Origin: Symbiodinium natans
Lineage: Eukaryota; Sar; Dinophyceae; Suessiales; Symbiodiniaceae
DNA length: 64,000 nucleotides
Assembly: GCA_905221605.1 (NCBI GenBank)
Contig: CAJNDS010002174.1
Location: 531,099-595,098, forward strand
Reading direction: 5' to 3'
The notes beneath the pieces were generated by a model. The model was not told the DNA's origin and searched no databases. It saw only the letters and a program-made list of their open reading frames with translations. This document shows, piece by piece, positions 1-11,600 of the stretch. The translations under genes and the position numbers were made by a program. How positions within the stretch are numbered: the stretch's first letter is position 1; every line of letters starts with the position of its first letter.

Positions 1-790
1 AGTATTGAATTTCTATGCAATGAGTATTGCATTGGTGTGCTTTTAAAATGTACCAGGTGTTTCAATAGTATTTAATTTGCCTAGTTAATCAACATTTTGC
101 TTGGAAAAAAGCTTTGCTTAGGAAAATTGCATTATTTGTGCCGAAACACCTGAAAACCAAAAGCCCAAACTTCGCCAGAGATTCTCCCAAGGCTTGAGGA
201 TTTGGAATTTTCGAGTACTATGATCTTCACGAGGCAAATGGGCTTCTAAGAAAGAATATGTCTTCTTGAGCTTGTCTGTGCGAGTTGTGCGCTTGAGACA
301 GAATATCATCTGTACAAGTGGTATTTAATTAGTGCCCGAGCAGTGCTTCATCACTATGTGATGAAAACTGCTTGTTATTAAAATCAAAACTAGTACACAT
401 AATCGCTGTGCTAAAGTCGTGTTTCTTTATAAGATCTCTACGAGAATTATGCATTTGTAAGCTTGTCTATGCTGTTTAAGAGTTCGTAATTCAATATTTT
501 TGCCACACTATGTGCTTTGAAGAGTTTTTCCCTGGGCTTGGGACAAGCACTGCTTCTCTAGAAACAGACAGAACGAATTGCTTTGCAAAACAGCATCTTG
601 TCTCTAAAATTGCAGTATTTGTCTAGATTGCCGAGGGCAATCGCTACATGTTGCAATGGGTATTCTATGAGTGACCAAAAACTAGGATAGTTCACTCGGC
701 CTCTTTCGTACAGTATTAGTTCAATATTTGCCTAGTACAGGCACTATGCATCTGAAAAAGCACAGTATTTCCCTAGGTTTTGGGCACGCA
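1..790. repeat. AT-rich degenerate repeat, no gene seen
   Basis: This stretch is AT-rich, unlike the GC-rich exon and telomere-repeat landscape that follows. The motif TTCAATATTT followed by a GCACTATG/CACACTATG-like box and a CCCTGGGCTTGGG/CCCTAGGTTTTGGG box recurs at about 490-560 and 720-800. Related ATTTGCCTAG and TTTGTCTAG pieces occur near 70 and 620. It reads as a strongly decayed tandem repeat of roughly 230 bp. The only ORF in it (118-309 minus) has no protein-like features. No telomeric heptamer occurs here. Confidence 0.4.
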
Positions 791-850
791 CTATTCTCTA
801 CAAGAGAAACACAAAATCAGATAAACCAAAAACCCACAAGCCAAAAAAAA

Positions 851-1138
851 AACAAAACCAAAAAAAACATTTTTCTGAGACTCTTGGAAACCAAAAAACC
901 CCAAAAACCAAAAACCCCTAAACCAAAACAACCAAAACCAAAAAACAAAAAACACATTATTCCGAGACTCTTGGACAAAGGGAATCAATACCCCGTGTCG
1001 TCAAGAGTTCGAAAATAATGTTTTTTTTTTTTTTTTTGGTTTTGTTTTTTTTGTTTTTTGTTTTGGTTTTTTGGGTTTGGGTTGTTTTGGTTTCACCTGT
1101 CCAAGAGTCTCATAAGAATGTTTTTTTTGGTTTTGTTG
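851..1138. repeat. Fold-back element with A-rich/T-rich arms
   Basis: The left arm (851-889) contains ACAAAACCAAAAAAAACAT followed by CTGAGACTCTTGG. The right arm (1101-1138) is its near-perfect reverse complement, CCAAGAGTCTCATAAG followed by ATGTTTTTTTTGG. A second, partial copy of the CGAGACTCTTGGACA box lies at 963-977. The ORFs crossing it encode only Lys/Pro or Phe/Trp/Leu low-complexity peptides and are discarded. It is most likely a non-autonomous hairpin element. Confidence 0.6.
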
Positions 1139-1223
1139 TTTTTTGGTTTGGGCTTTTTGGCATCCTGACTTTGGCGTTTTTGACCTTTTCTGGTTTCTGG
1201 AAACCTGTAAACGTAGATCTTGG

Positions 1224-1505
1224 GGGGGGGGGGGGGGGTGAGCATATATATATATATATATGTAGTACCTCGGAAATCAATATGTAGTACCTCGGAAATC
1301 ATGCTATATTCTAAAGTACATGAGCGTGTGCATGTGTAAATGCCTACACATACACACAGGTAGCTGCACACATATGAACATATACATATATGTGCATGTA
1401 TACAGACGTACTTATATCTATAATTCATATATATATATAATTCATACATATATATATATACATGTATATATATATACATATACACATAGATTTATACATA
1501 TACGT
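1224..1505. repeat. Poly-G, TA microsatellites and a 22-bp direct repeat
   Basis: A run of at least 15 G at about 1224-1238 is followed by (TA)n at 1245-1262. The GTAGTACCTCGGAAATCA box then occurs twice in a row at about 1262-1302, and more (TA)n/(CATA)n lies at 1380-1505. No gene is supported; the overlapping ORFs are Tyr/Ile low complexity. Confidence 0.7.
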
Positions 1506-1886
1506 AGATACACTTGCAAGATCATGCCCTACCAGGGGCTTCGGATGGTCGGTGCCGAAAGGACGACATAGTAGGGAACAAGACAGTGAACATTGCCGTG
1601 CAGAATTTTCCTGAAGCCGTTCTACCAGGTTTGGGGTTTACGGTTAGGGTTTCAGGGTTTAAGGTTTAGGGTTTAGGGTTTAGGTTTCAGGGTGTAAGGG
1701 TTTAAGGGTTCCAGGGTTTAGGGCTTAGGTTTGGGGACCCGAAATCCCAGGCATGGGCTTGGTTGGGAGCGTTTGGCGCAGGGCTTGGTATTCAGAGTCT
1801 AGGGCTTCGGGTGGTTGAAGGCGTCTGCCCTGACCCATCGGCTTTCTTCTGCCTTGCGCGACCCCGAAACCCTTGTTAAACCCCAG

Positions 1887-1964
1887 GAGCAGTGTTCTGA
1901 GTATGAAGCCTTTGGAGCAGGTCTGGCAATTCCGAGGCGTAGAGCCGATAGGGTGCGAGATCCC
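1887..1964 (+). CDS. Candidate exon, plus gene
   Basis: It follows a CAG acceptor after an ACCCC-rich tract and is open for about 26 codons, beginning EQCSEYEAFGAG and continuing with an Arg-rich segment (PRRRADRVRDP). It lies between telomere-like arrays at 1627-1720 and 1981-2046. The downstream splice site is unclear. No family is recognised. Confidence 0.35.
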
Positions 1965-4900
1965 TAAAGCCCTAATTATTAGGGTTCAGGGTTTAGGGTT
2001 CAGGGTTTAGGGTTTAGGGTTTAGGGTTTAGGGTTTAGGGTTTTTTAATCAAATGTCAAGGGACTGAAGACTGGTATTACCCCTAGAGGCTCCAATGAGT
2101 TTCCGTACTCCTTAATCTGGCCCTTGTTCTAACCCAACCGTGCAACCTGAAAGGGCCCAAGGTACAACCTGAACAATGTTTGGCAGGGAGGCGGGGTTGG
2201 GGACTCCGAAGTATCCCAGGGTTCGAGGCTTGATGTGATATGGTTTTCCCACTCGCACTGCAGCCAAGATACCCCAGCAGCCAGCTGCAGTTTCATGGAT
2301 TTAGGGTTTAGGGTTTAGGGTTTAGGGTTTAGGGTTTAGGGTTGCATCGAAGGGTATGACGGCAGATGGGAGAGGTTCGCCGGCTCAGGGCAGGTTCCAG
2401 TGAGAATGCGGCGAGGCTGGCCAGCAAGCAAGTCGCAAGCTTGTCTTCGAAGGGTGAATGGTTTAGAGTTTAGGGTTTAGGGTTTAGGGTTTAGGGTTTA
2501 GGGTTTAGGGTTTAGGGTTTAGGAGTCTTCTAAGGGACTTTTGGTCTTTCTTTTCCGGCATGACTGCCTCCAGGGACCAGGGTTGCTAGAAACCTACACT
2601 TGGCAGCCCAGTGGTACCCTTACCCCTTTTTTTTGGGTTATGAGTTTCCCTGAAAAAAAGAAAACCAACCCAAAAAAGGGTGCCCTTGTTATGAATATGG
2701 TTACCGGGCTACCAACTTAAAATTAAAAGAAAAGAAAAACTTAACCCCTGAGGGCACAATCAGCGAGATACCTGGAAGTACAGGATGAGTCGACGCCCTG
2801 CTTCTGCCCATGCTCGTCCCATCACCTGCTTGAGAGGATCCCTACATCCGTGAGGCTCACGCAAGCCTTGCGTGCAGCAAGCTCAGGCCGAAATGCCTAA
2901 GACTGCCGAGGGTATGATTAGGGTTTAGGGTTTAGGGTTTAGGGTTTAGGGTTTAGGGTTTAGGGTTTAGGGTTAGGGTTCTGGTCGCGAGCCTAGACCG
3001 GACAGCTTCAGAGCACCTGTCCTATTCCCTGAAAGAAGCATGCCTCGGTCCTTCAATTCATCGTCCCAAACAAATGAAGCCTCTTACCCTAGGGGCTTGG
3101 GGTTCAGGGTTTGGGGTTTAGGGTTTGGGGTTTAGGGTTAAGCTTAGGGTTTAGGGTTTCGGGAACTCTGAACACTTATTCGCACTGACTAACTAGCCTC
3201 CGGAAACCTCTTAAACCCTTGTTACTGAAACTCAAGCTCCAAATGTCCAACCGTAGGACACCCATGTCTTTACTCGCCCGTTGTTGCCGGGGGGTCTTCG
3301 TTTCCCTCATAAGACCGCCCAAACATAGAGTTCTCCTGTTCTTCAATCACCTAAAGCCCCATACCCCTGAAGCCCCTAAACTCCTGCACCCCTACACTCT
3401 AGACCTCAACCCCAAACCCCAAACCCTGAACCCCAAACCCTAAACCCTAAACCCTAAACCCCAAACCCTAAACCCTAAACCCCAAACCCTATAGCCTCCA
3501 AACCTCAGGCAGGTCACAGGCTTCCCCTGGTCTGCTGGGTACTCCACTGATTCCGACAGCGAGCAACGGCCGCACCAGAAGCAAAAAGCCGGCTTGCAAG
3601 CCGTGGGTTTAGGGTTTAGGGTTTAGGGTTTGGGGTTTAGGGTTTAGGGTTTAGGGTTTAGGGTTTTGGGTCTGGGGTTTAGGGTTTCGGGGTTAAAGTC
3701 GCAGGGTTTAGGGGTAGATTCGGGGTCCATGGGCCAGGGTTGATGGGCTCCAGGGAGAGTGTGGGGCGGAATATTGCCAACAGCTTTCCTTTAGAACTCG
3801 AAACAACCACCCAAAGCACTAACTGTTGCCAATACCTTAGTAGTAGAGTGGGTAACCTTTAACCTTTTTGGGTTAATATATTCCCCTTAAAATCCCAAAG
3901 GTTAACCTTTAAAACCCCTAGGTACTGGACAACTAAGATACGCACCTGATCACCAAGCCTCAGGACAGCGGGCCTAAAATGCCAAGCCCCCTGTCGCCCC
4001 TAAGCCTTGACATGCGGGGTGTGGTCGATGTTTATGTCTGGGTGCTAGGGTTCGGGTTTAGGGTTTAGGGTTTAGGGTTTAGGGTTTAGGGTTTAGGGTT
4101 TAGGGTTTAGGGTTTAGGGTTCTTGTGTTAGACGTTCGTGTTCGTTTGGGCCTTATGGGTTTGCCTTACCGCGGCTTGGCTCAAGAGCCGCAAAGTGTGG
4201 CTTCTCATCTGCATAGCGAACTGTACATACGGGCTGCTGCGGCACAAGGGAGCCCCGCACTTGCCGCGGCAGCCATGGCCTGCCTCAAATGGTCAGGTTT
4301 AGAGGTTTAGGGTTTAGGGTTCGGGGTTTAGGGTTTAGGGTTTAGGGTTTAGGGTTTAAATCCGGGATGCAGCAATGCAGCTGTTAATGTGACATGTGGG
4401 GTCGACATGAAGTCCCAGGTGTTGAGGGGACATCTCACCTTCTATGGTGCACTTCTGATACGCTCTCGTACGGAGCACCAAAAAGGACTCAGGTGAATTC
4501 AGCCCGGGGGGCTCCGGACCATAGCCTGCCCCTGCGGGACAAGTGTAGTACAAGATGGGCTTCGACGCTGCCCTCTTCGGCAGCTCCATTCTCAGGACAG
4601 GGAAGTGGGGGAAGTTTTGGCTCGAGGGTTGGGATGTTTAAAACCCTAACCCTAACCCCTAACCCCTAAACCCTAACCCCTAACCCCTAAACCCTAAACC
4701 CTAAACCCTAACAGTTCTTAATCAGTACCCCCTGTTAGATTCCCAAGTAAGGAGGGTTAGTATCAGAGGGAGCAGGGGCCGACTTTAGGGTTTTGCCTGA
4801 AGCTCTTCCACCTCTGGGACGATTCCAGCCTAAACCTCAAACCCTGAACCCTGATGATTGAGGATCTTCTGCTTGGGGATTTTTAGGGTTTAGGGTTTAG

Positions 4901-5634
4901 GGTTTAGGGTTTAGGGTAGCCCAGTGGTACCCCTTTTCCCCTTTTGTTTTTTCTTTGGGGGCGTGGGGGTGGGGGGGGTTAAGGTTCAAGATTCCCTTAC
5001 AAAGTGCCCAACCACCAAGAAAAGGGTGCCCTTATTGTGATTATGCAACCCGAAATCCCCCTAAGTCCCTAAACCCTAACTCCCTAAAGCCTGAACTTTG
5101 GCCTTTGTTGTTGTTTTTTTTCTCAATCCCCATAAAGAACCCCCTGAATTGGGCCGCGGCTTCAGGATTTCAAGTTCAGGTTTTTGTTGTTTTTTGTTAT
5201 CACTTTTTTTTTTTCTTGGGGTGGGGGGGGGGGGGGTGGATGGTCGAGGTTTAGGCTTTTGGGTTTAAGGTGTCGGCTTCAGGGTTTAGGGTAAACATGC
5301 AGGTTGTAGGCTTCAACGTGTTTAGGTGTATCTTTGTTGTGTGTGAAGCTTCAAGTTTTCGGCTTGTGTTAGACGCTTAACGCATTCGAGGTGTAGGGGT
5401 TCAGTGTTGAATAGGCCATAAACCACTGCGAAACCCCCAAACCCGAAACCCTAAACCCTAAACCCTAACCCCTAAACCCTAAACCCTAAACTCTAAACCC
5501 TAAACCCTAGCTCTGGGTTGCAGTGCCTAGGGCTCTGCTCCCCCCCTCCCCTCCTAAACCCTAAACCCTAAACCCTAAACCCTAAACCCTAAACCCTAAA
5601 CCCTAAACCCTAAACCCTAAACCCTAAACCTCTC

Positions 5635-5673
<39 letters not shown>

Positions 5674-8600
5674 TATTTATTTATTTATTTAAGCCCTAAT
5701 GAATTCGTCGAATAAGCCAAGTTCTTCGTCGAATAAGCCAAGTCCTTCGTCGAATAAGCCAAGTCCTTCGTCGAATAAGCCAAGTCCTTCGTCGAATAAG
5801 CCAAGTCCTTCGTCGAATAAGCCAAGCCCTTCGTCGAATAAGCCAAGTCCTTCATCGAATAAGCCAAGCCCTTCGTCGAATAAGCCAAGCCGTTCGTCGA
5901 ATAAGCCAAGTCCTTCGTCGAATAAGCCAAGCCCTTCGTCGAATAAGCCAAGCCCTTCGTCGAATAAGCCAAGTCCTTCGTCGAATAAGGCAAGTCCTTC
6001 GTCGGATAAGGCAAGCCCTTCGTCGATTAAGGCAAGTCCTTGGATGAAAATTGTATATTTTCTTAATGTTATGGGATTCTTTGGGCGGGTGGGTTTTTTT
6101 CCTAAGCCTGGAACCCCCTAATGACTATGAATGCTAGAACAGTGACCCTCTAGACCCTCAACCCTAAACCCTAAACCCTAAACAGTAACACAAATAAAAT
6201 CGCGCGCCAGGACTTCCATCGGCCAGCCTGGAGCTGATCTTCCCTGAGCCCTAGGTTTAGGGTTTAGGGTTTAGGGTTTAGGGTTTAGGGTTTAGGGTTT
6301 AGGGTTTAGGGTTTAGGGTTTAGGGTTTAGGGTTTAGGGTTTAGGGTTTGGGTCGGAGTCAGTGCGCTGATGGTCGTCTTGCCGCTCTTATGAGGGTTTG
6401 CAGGGTCTTGGATTTAGGGTCGAGGTCTCAAGGTGACATCTGTGACTCCCAACCAGAACTCGGTTTCAGGCTCTCAGGGATCAGGGGTTTAGGGTTTAGG
6501 GTTCAGGGTTTAGGGTGGTTTAAAGGGTTTAGGGCAAGCCCTCAAAAAAACCCTCATCACAGACTCCCAGAGACTGCGCATCAGGCTGGGAAGCAAGACC
6601 TTCTTCGTCTCGGCCATACTCACAGCGTGGTGGGGGCCTTGAAACGATAGCAAGAAGGCTGCTTTTTAGAGGCTTTATGCCCTAAAGCCTATACACCTTA
6701 TGCACCCTAGAAACCCTCTCAAACCTTCTAAGTTCCTATAAACCCTAGAAACTCTGTAAACCCTATAAACCCTCTACACCCTACAAACCCTCTACACCCT
6801 ATAAACCCTGTAAGCCCTAGAAGCCCTAAACCTTACGCCCCTCATGGCAGTGTGGCAATCGGCATTCGGCGGACTCCCCCACAGTCCTCATCGAGGCCCC
6901 CCAAGGATTTTGGATGATCCGGCAGTGGTTGTTTTGGGGCAACAGTCCTCTGCCGATCTAAAATCCTCACAAGCCCTAAACGCTACTAAACCCTAAACCC
7001 TAAACTTGAAGGGAGGAAGTCTGTTTTTGGTCTGAGGTGTCCCTGGGAGGGCCCCCGAAGCCATGAGGATGGTGGCTTTCAGATGCTGCTGGTGCTGCTA
7101 GGCCCTAGGGTTTAAGGGTTTAGTGTTCAGGGTTTAGGGTTTGGGGTTTAGGGTTTTTGGGGTACATGGTCCCTTAGCATAGGCCCTTTTTCCCTAAACC
7201 CCTTATTTACCCCGTATATACCCTATACAAATTCAGGACCCATACATCAGAGCTCTTTAAAGGAGGTTAGGGACCATATTAAGGGCCCCTGAAACTTCGG
7301 GGGGCTGGAGGGGGGGGTGGGGAGTTCCTGGGGCCAGGGTTTACAGGGCTCAGAGTTCAAGGCAGACATCAGGGTTTGGCAATTAGGGTTCGGAGTTTAG
7401 GGTTTGGGGTTAGGGTTCAGAGTAGGGTTTGGGGTCTGGGATTTTGGCTTCCGGATGTAGAATTAGGGTTCCGGGTTCACCGCTGGTCCTGGGACTTCTA
7501 CGGATTTTGGTTTTCACTTTGGGGTCTCGGCCCCCCCTCAAAGAACCCATCGAAATCGATAACATCTAAGTCTGATATCGAAGAGTACTCAACAGATAGA
7601 TAGACACACGACTATGCATAATAGCAAACCCCCAAGGGTCCATGTACCTATAGATACGTACATGGGTCCTTAGTGAACAAAAAGGAAGACAAGCATGAAG
7701 ATACATGAAGACAGTTGCTTGTCTCGTGTGTGTCCGACATGGACTCGCTGCTGCGGAAGTCAGAAAGCCGGTATTGTGTGTATATTTCTACACCCATCCC
7801 CCAAACCCTAAATCCGAAACCCTAAACCCTAAACCCTAAACCCCAAACCTGGAGCCCCTCACAGCCGAGACCCTAAACCCTAAAGACTACGCCCTAAACC
7901 TAGGTTCAAGGTGGCCTTCCGACAGTCTGGCTTGAGGGCTGGACCCCCTAAACCTTTACCCTAAACCCTAAGTACTGTTAGGGTTTAGGGTTTAGGGTTT
8001 AGGGTTTAGGGTTTAGGGTTTAGGGTTTAGGGTGAACTTGTCACACGCCAAGCCGAAATCATCCTCGCGATGTGGGGCTTTAGGCTGAACAGCGCGGTAA
8101 TATGGAGGATTAGGATCTTGGGCTTAATAATTATTGGGTTTATATAGGGTTTATGGGTTTTGATTATAGGTTTTGTTTTTAGGATTTTTAGAGTTTCGGG
8201 TTTTTTAGGGTTTGGGGTCCAGACATCTTCTGGAATGTTTTCGTACCAGGGGCGTACCTGGCATGGGTCATCCGGGTCATGCTTCTGATCTACGCGCCAG
8301 TCTCAGCTGTGGCAGATCCAGATAGTACCCCGCCCAAAACCCGAAACCCCAAACCCCAAAACCCTGAACCCTAAAACCCTAAACCCTAAACCCCAAACCC
8401 TGTTAAGGTTAGTAAAAGGGGACACATCCCAAAATCCAGATCTTGATTTGGCAAGTCAGGCTTGGCAATGCGCTCAGGCTCATTACCCTAAACCCTAAAC
8501 CCTAACCCCCTACTCAGAACTGGACTTTACAGCGGTTGAGTTGGGCTGAAGGTTTTTTTTGTTGGGGTGCTCGGAATTAACTCCGTGACCATGCTAATGC

Positions 8601-11600
8601 ACCACAGAACCATACGGTCAGTCCTCTAAATCATGGTCCCTTTAGGTACCCTAAATAAGAGGGGCCGCCTTGCAATAGACGCCCCCCCCCCCCCCCCCCC
8701 CCCAAAAGGGACCATGTTTTCGAGAAGTGAGCATGTATGCACTCGGATAGAAGGAAGCTGGAGCCAGCTCTTTTGCAAATGTCGTGTAGCCAGGGCTTCG
8801 AGTGTAAGACACACACACACACACACTGAAAACCGAAACCATTGGCATATTTGTTTAGGGTTTAGGGTTTAGGGTTTAGGGTTTCGGGTTTAGGGTTTAC
8901 GGCTCAGGGCTGAGGGCTTAGGGTTTAGGGTTTAGATGATGTTCATGGCACGTGTTCTATGTGTGTGTGTGTGTCTGTTTTTTCTAAGCTGTCTTCCAGG
9001 CTGATAACCCTAAACCCTAAACCCTAAAACCTAAACCCTAAACCCTAAACCCCAAACCCTAAACCCTAAACCTGTTCGGTTGTTTTTTGTTGCTTTGTTT
9101 ACTTTTCCGGCTCATTATCAGACATAAGTGCCCAGACCTTCATCCCCCGTAGCTTTTACAAGAAATTAGGGCCTGCTCTTAGGGTTTAGGGTTTAGGGTT
9201 TAGGGCTTAGGGCTTAGGGTTTAGGGGCAATGCGGGAGCCTGACCACTTGCCAAGATCGTGTCCGTGCGATAGTATACACCACCGCGAGAACCGCGAGAA
9301 CCCTATCCTACTAGTTGCTTAAGAATCCTCAAACGAAAATACAAGATCATAATCCCTTTATTGCCCTGATTAAGGAAGAATGTGTTTTTCTTTCTTTTTT
9401 TGTGGGGGTGGGGGAGGGGGGTGTCACTTCGCAAAGGCGACGGACAAGACCTGGCAATTTGCCGCCTGCGACGGCCTGCCCTCGACTTACAAGCGCATGA
9501 CGAGTTGTTTTCGGGATTAGGTCTTAGGGGTCAGGGTTTAGGGTATGGGGTTGAGGGTTTAGGGTTTAGGGGAAGGGGCCTAAGCAATTTCCAGGTGCCT
9601 ATAAATTCAGTGCCGATACCATGTAAGATCGGGTCCCTTGGTTAAGGAGGAGAGTTCGTAAGTTTCGGTGTTTTTTCAGAGAGAGGCCATGTAAGAATGG
9701 GTCCCAGGGTAAGAAAATACGCAAGTTTAGGTGTTCTTCACGGAGAGACCATGTAAGATGGGGTCCCTGGAATAAGGCGACGTACATCAATTTGGCGTTC
9801 TTACAGTGAGAGGCTGTGCAAGACCAGGTCCCTTACAATGGATTTGCAGTCAGGTGTCTCGCCCCGCACAAGCCACTTCTCTTGAGGGATCTGGGCCCCT
9901 TCCAGCCACTTACCAGCCACAAGGATTGTTAGTACAAAGTGGATGTGAACAATTTCCGGGAACATCCCAATTGACATGCGTCCCAAACCCTAAACCCTAA
10001 ACCCTAAACCCTAAACCCTAAACCCTAAACCCTAAACCCTAAACCCTGAACCCTGAACCCTGAACCCTAAACCCTGAACCCTCAAGAAGCGCACGCCGAG
10101 GTCCTGCTTTTGCTTCCTGATTCTGGGCCTGCGGGCCGTGCGCTGAGGGGCACATGTCAGCCCACCCCTCTACGTGCAAATCCCACATCCTGGGTTTAGG
10201 GTTTAGGGTTTAGGGTTTAGGGTTTAGGGTTTAGGGTTTAGGGTTTAGGGTTTAGGGTTTAGGGTTTAGGATGAAGACCCTCAGCTGGCATGGGCTGAGT
10301 AGAGGTCTTCAGCCAACGAGCGAGGCCCGAAGCGACCTGGCCGGCTGTGATGCGCGCGACCTTAGGCGCAGCCACGTGGGGGGTCGGTCTAAAATTTGTA
10401 GTATAGGGTTTAGGGTTAGGGTTTAGGGTTTAGGGTTTAGGGGTTAGGGTAAAGGGCAAAGGATGTTCACGCCCAACAGGGCTAGGACACCCAGTCGCAC
10501 TGCACCCTGCTCCTAGTTTTACACCACCCTCAACCCCAAAACCCAAAATGGTCAAAAACTCCCCAACGCTCAACCCTCAACCCTCAACCCTCAGCCCGCA
10601 GCCCTCAACCCTCAACCCTCAACCCCACCCTTCGAAAAAAGCCAATCCTGTACCTCTGGCCCCCAGCAGCTCTTTAAACATTTTATAGGCTTCAGGCTTC
10701 AGGGTTTAGGGTTTAGGGTTTAGGGTTGGTTTAGAGTTTAGGGTGGCCATTCCTGCGAAGTCGCCTGAAGGCGCATCTTGTACGAACTTCAGGAAGACGA
10801 CACTGTTGAAACCCTGGTTTCAAGCCCCCAACCCTATACACTATCAACTCTCAACACGGGTTTAGTGCAGACTGTGGATTCAACCCTGACCGTGAACCCT
10901 AAAACCCTGAACCTTGAACCCTGAACCCTGAACCCTAAACCCTAAACCCTAAACCCTAAACCTTAGGGCTCTAACCCTCAACCGTAAACACTAAACCCTA
11001 AACCCTAAACCCTAAACCCTAGCCCTGAACAGCTTTCGGGCTTTAACCCGCGGAGGGCCCGCCTGCGCTACACTCCCAGCGGAGCCGACGCAGCTGGCGG
11101 GCTCGGGGCTCCAGATTGGTGCCGGATTGTTTCAGGGGGTTCCTAATTCTTAATCCTTAAACCTTAAACCTTAACCCCTAAACCTTAAACCTTAAACCTT
11201 AAACCCCAAACCCTAAACCCTAAACCCTAAACCTTAAACCCTAAACCCTAAAGGGCTTCAGGAGGTTGACGAGGTTGAGGGTTTAGGAGTGAGAGGGCCT
11301 TGGGGTTTTCGTGGGCTTATGGTTGTTGAGAGTTTTTTTTCTTTTTTTTTTTTTGGGGGGGGGGGGGGTTAGGGTTTAAGGCTCACCGTTTCTTAGGGTG
11401 TCAGAGACCTTGGGCTTCGAACTTTTGAGCTTAGGGTTTGAGAGAAAGCCGTGGTCCTCAACTGGGACTTGTGCAGTACAGTCGGGTACGACGTACTGAT
11501 TTTTGGCTGGCTGAAATCGACGTAGTCTTGGGCATGGGCAAAGGGGGCGCGGGGGAGAGGCACTCCCTAAACCCTAAACCCCAAGCCCCAAAACCCTAAC

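Noticed and set aside
728-1287. ORFs rich in Lys/Pro or Phe/Trp/Leu
   Set aside because: They are translations of the A-rich and T-rich arms of a fold-back element.
4600-4630. Dinoflagellate spliced-leader relic (TTTTGGCTCGAGG)
   Set aside because: Only about ten bases resemble the leader's end, with mismatches; no full leader sequence was seen anywhere in the window.
5640-6042. CRISPR-like array
   Set aside because: Units are contiguous without spacers, and the sequence is eukaryotic.
5685-6121. Repetitive proteins SPSSNKP (plus) and AYSTKDL (minus)
   Set aside because: Both strands are open only because the unit is 21 bp; no unique coding flank, splice site or start context supports a gene.
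8223-8324. CNNM/DUF21 transporter exon
   Set aside because: One hydrophobic helix is not enough; no other DUF21 motif was found nearby.
8626-8872. Four overlapping ORFs across the poly-C tract
   Set aside because: Poly-Gly/poly-Pro shadows of the homopolymer in element H.
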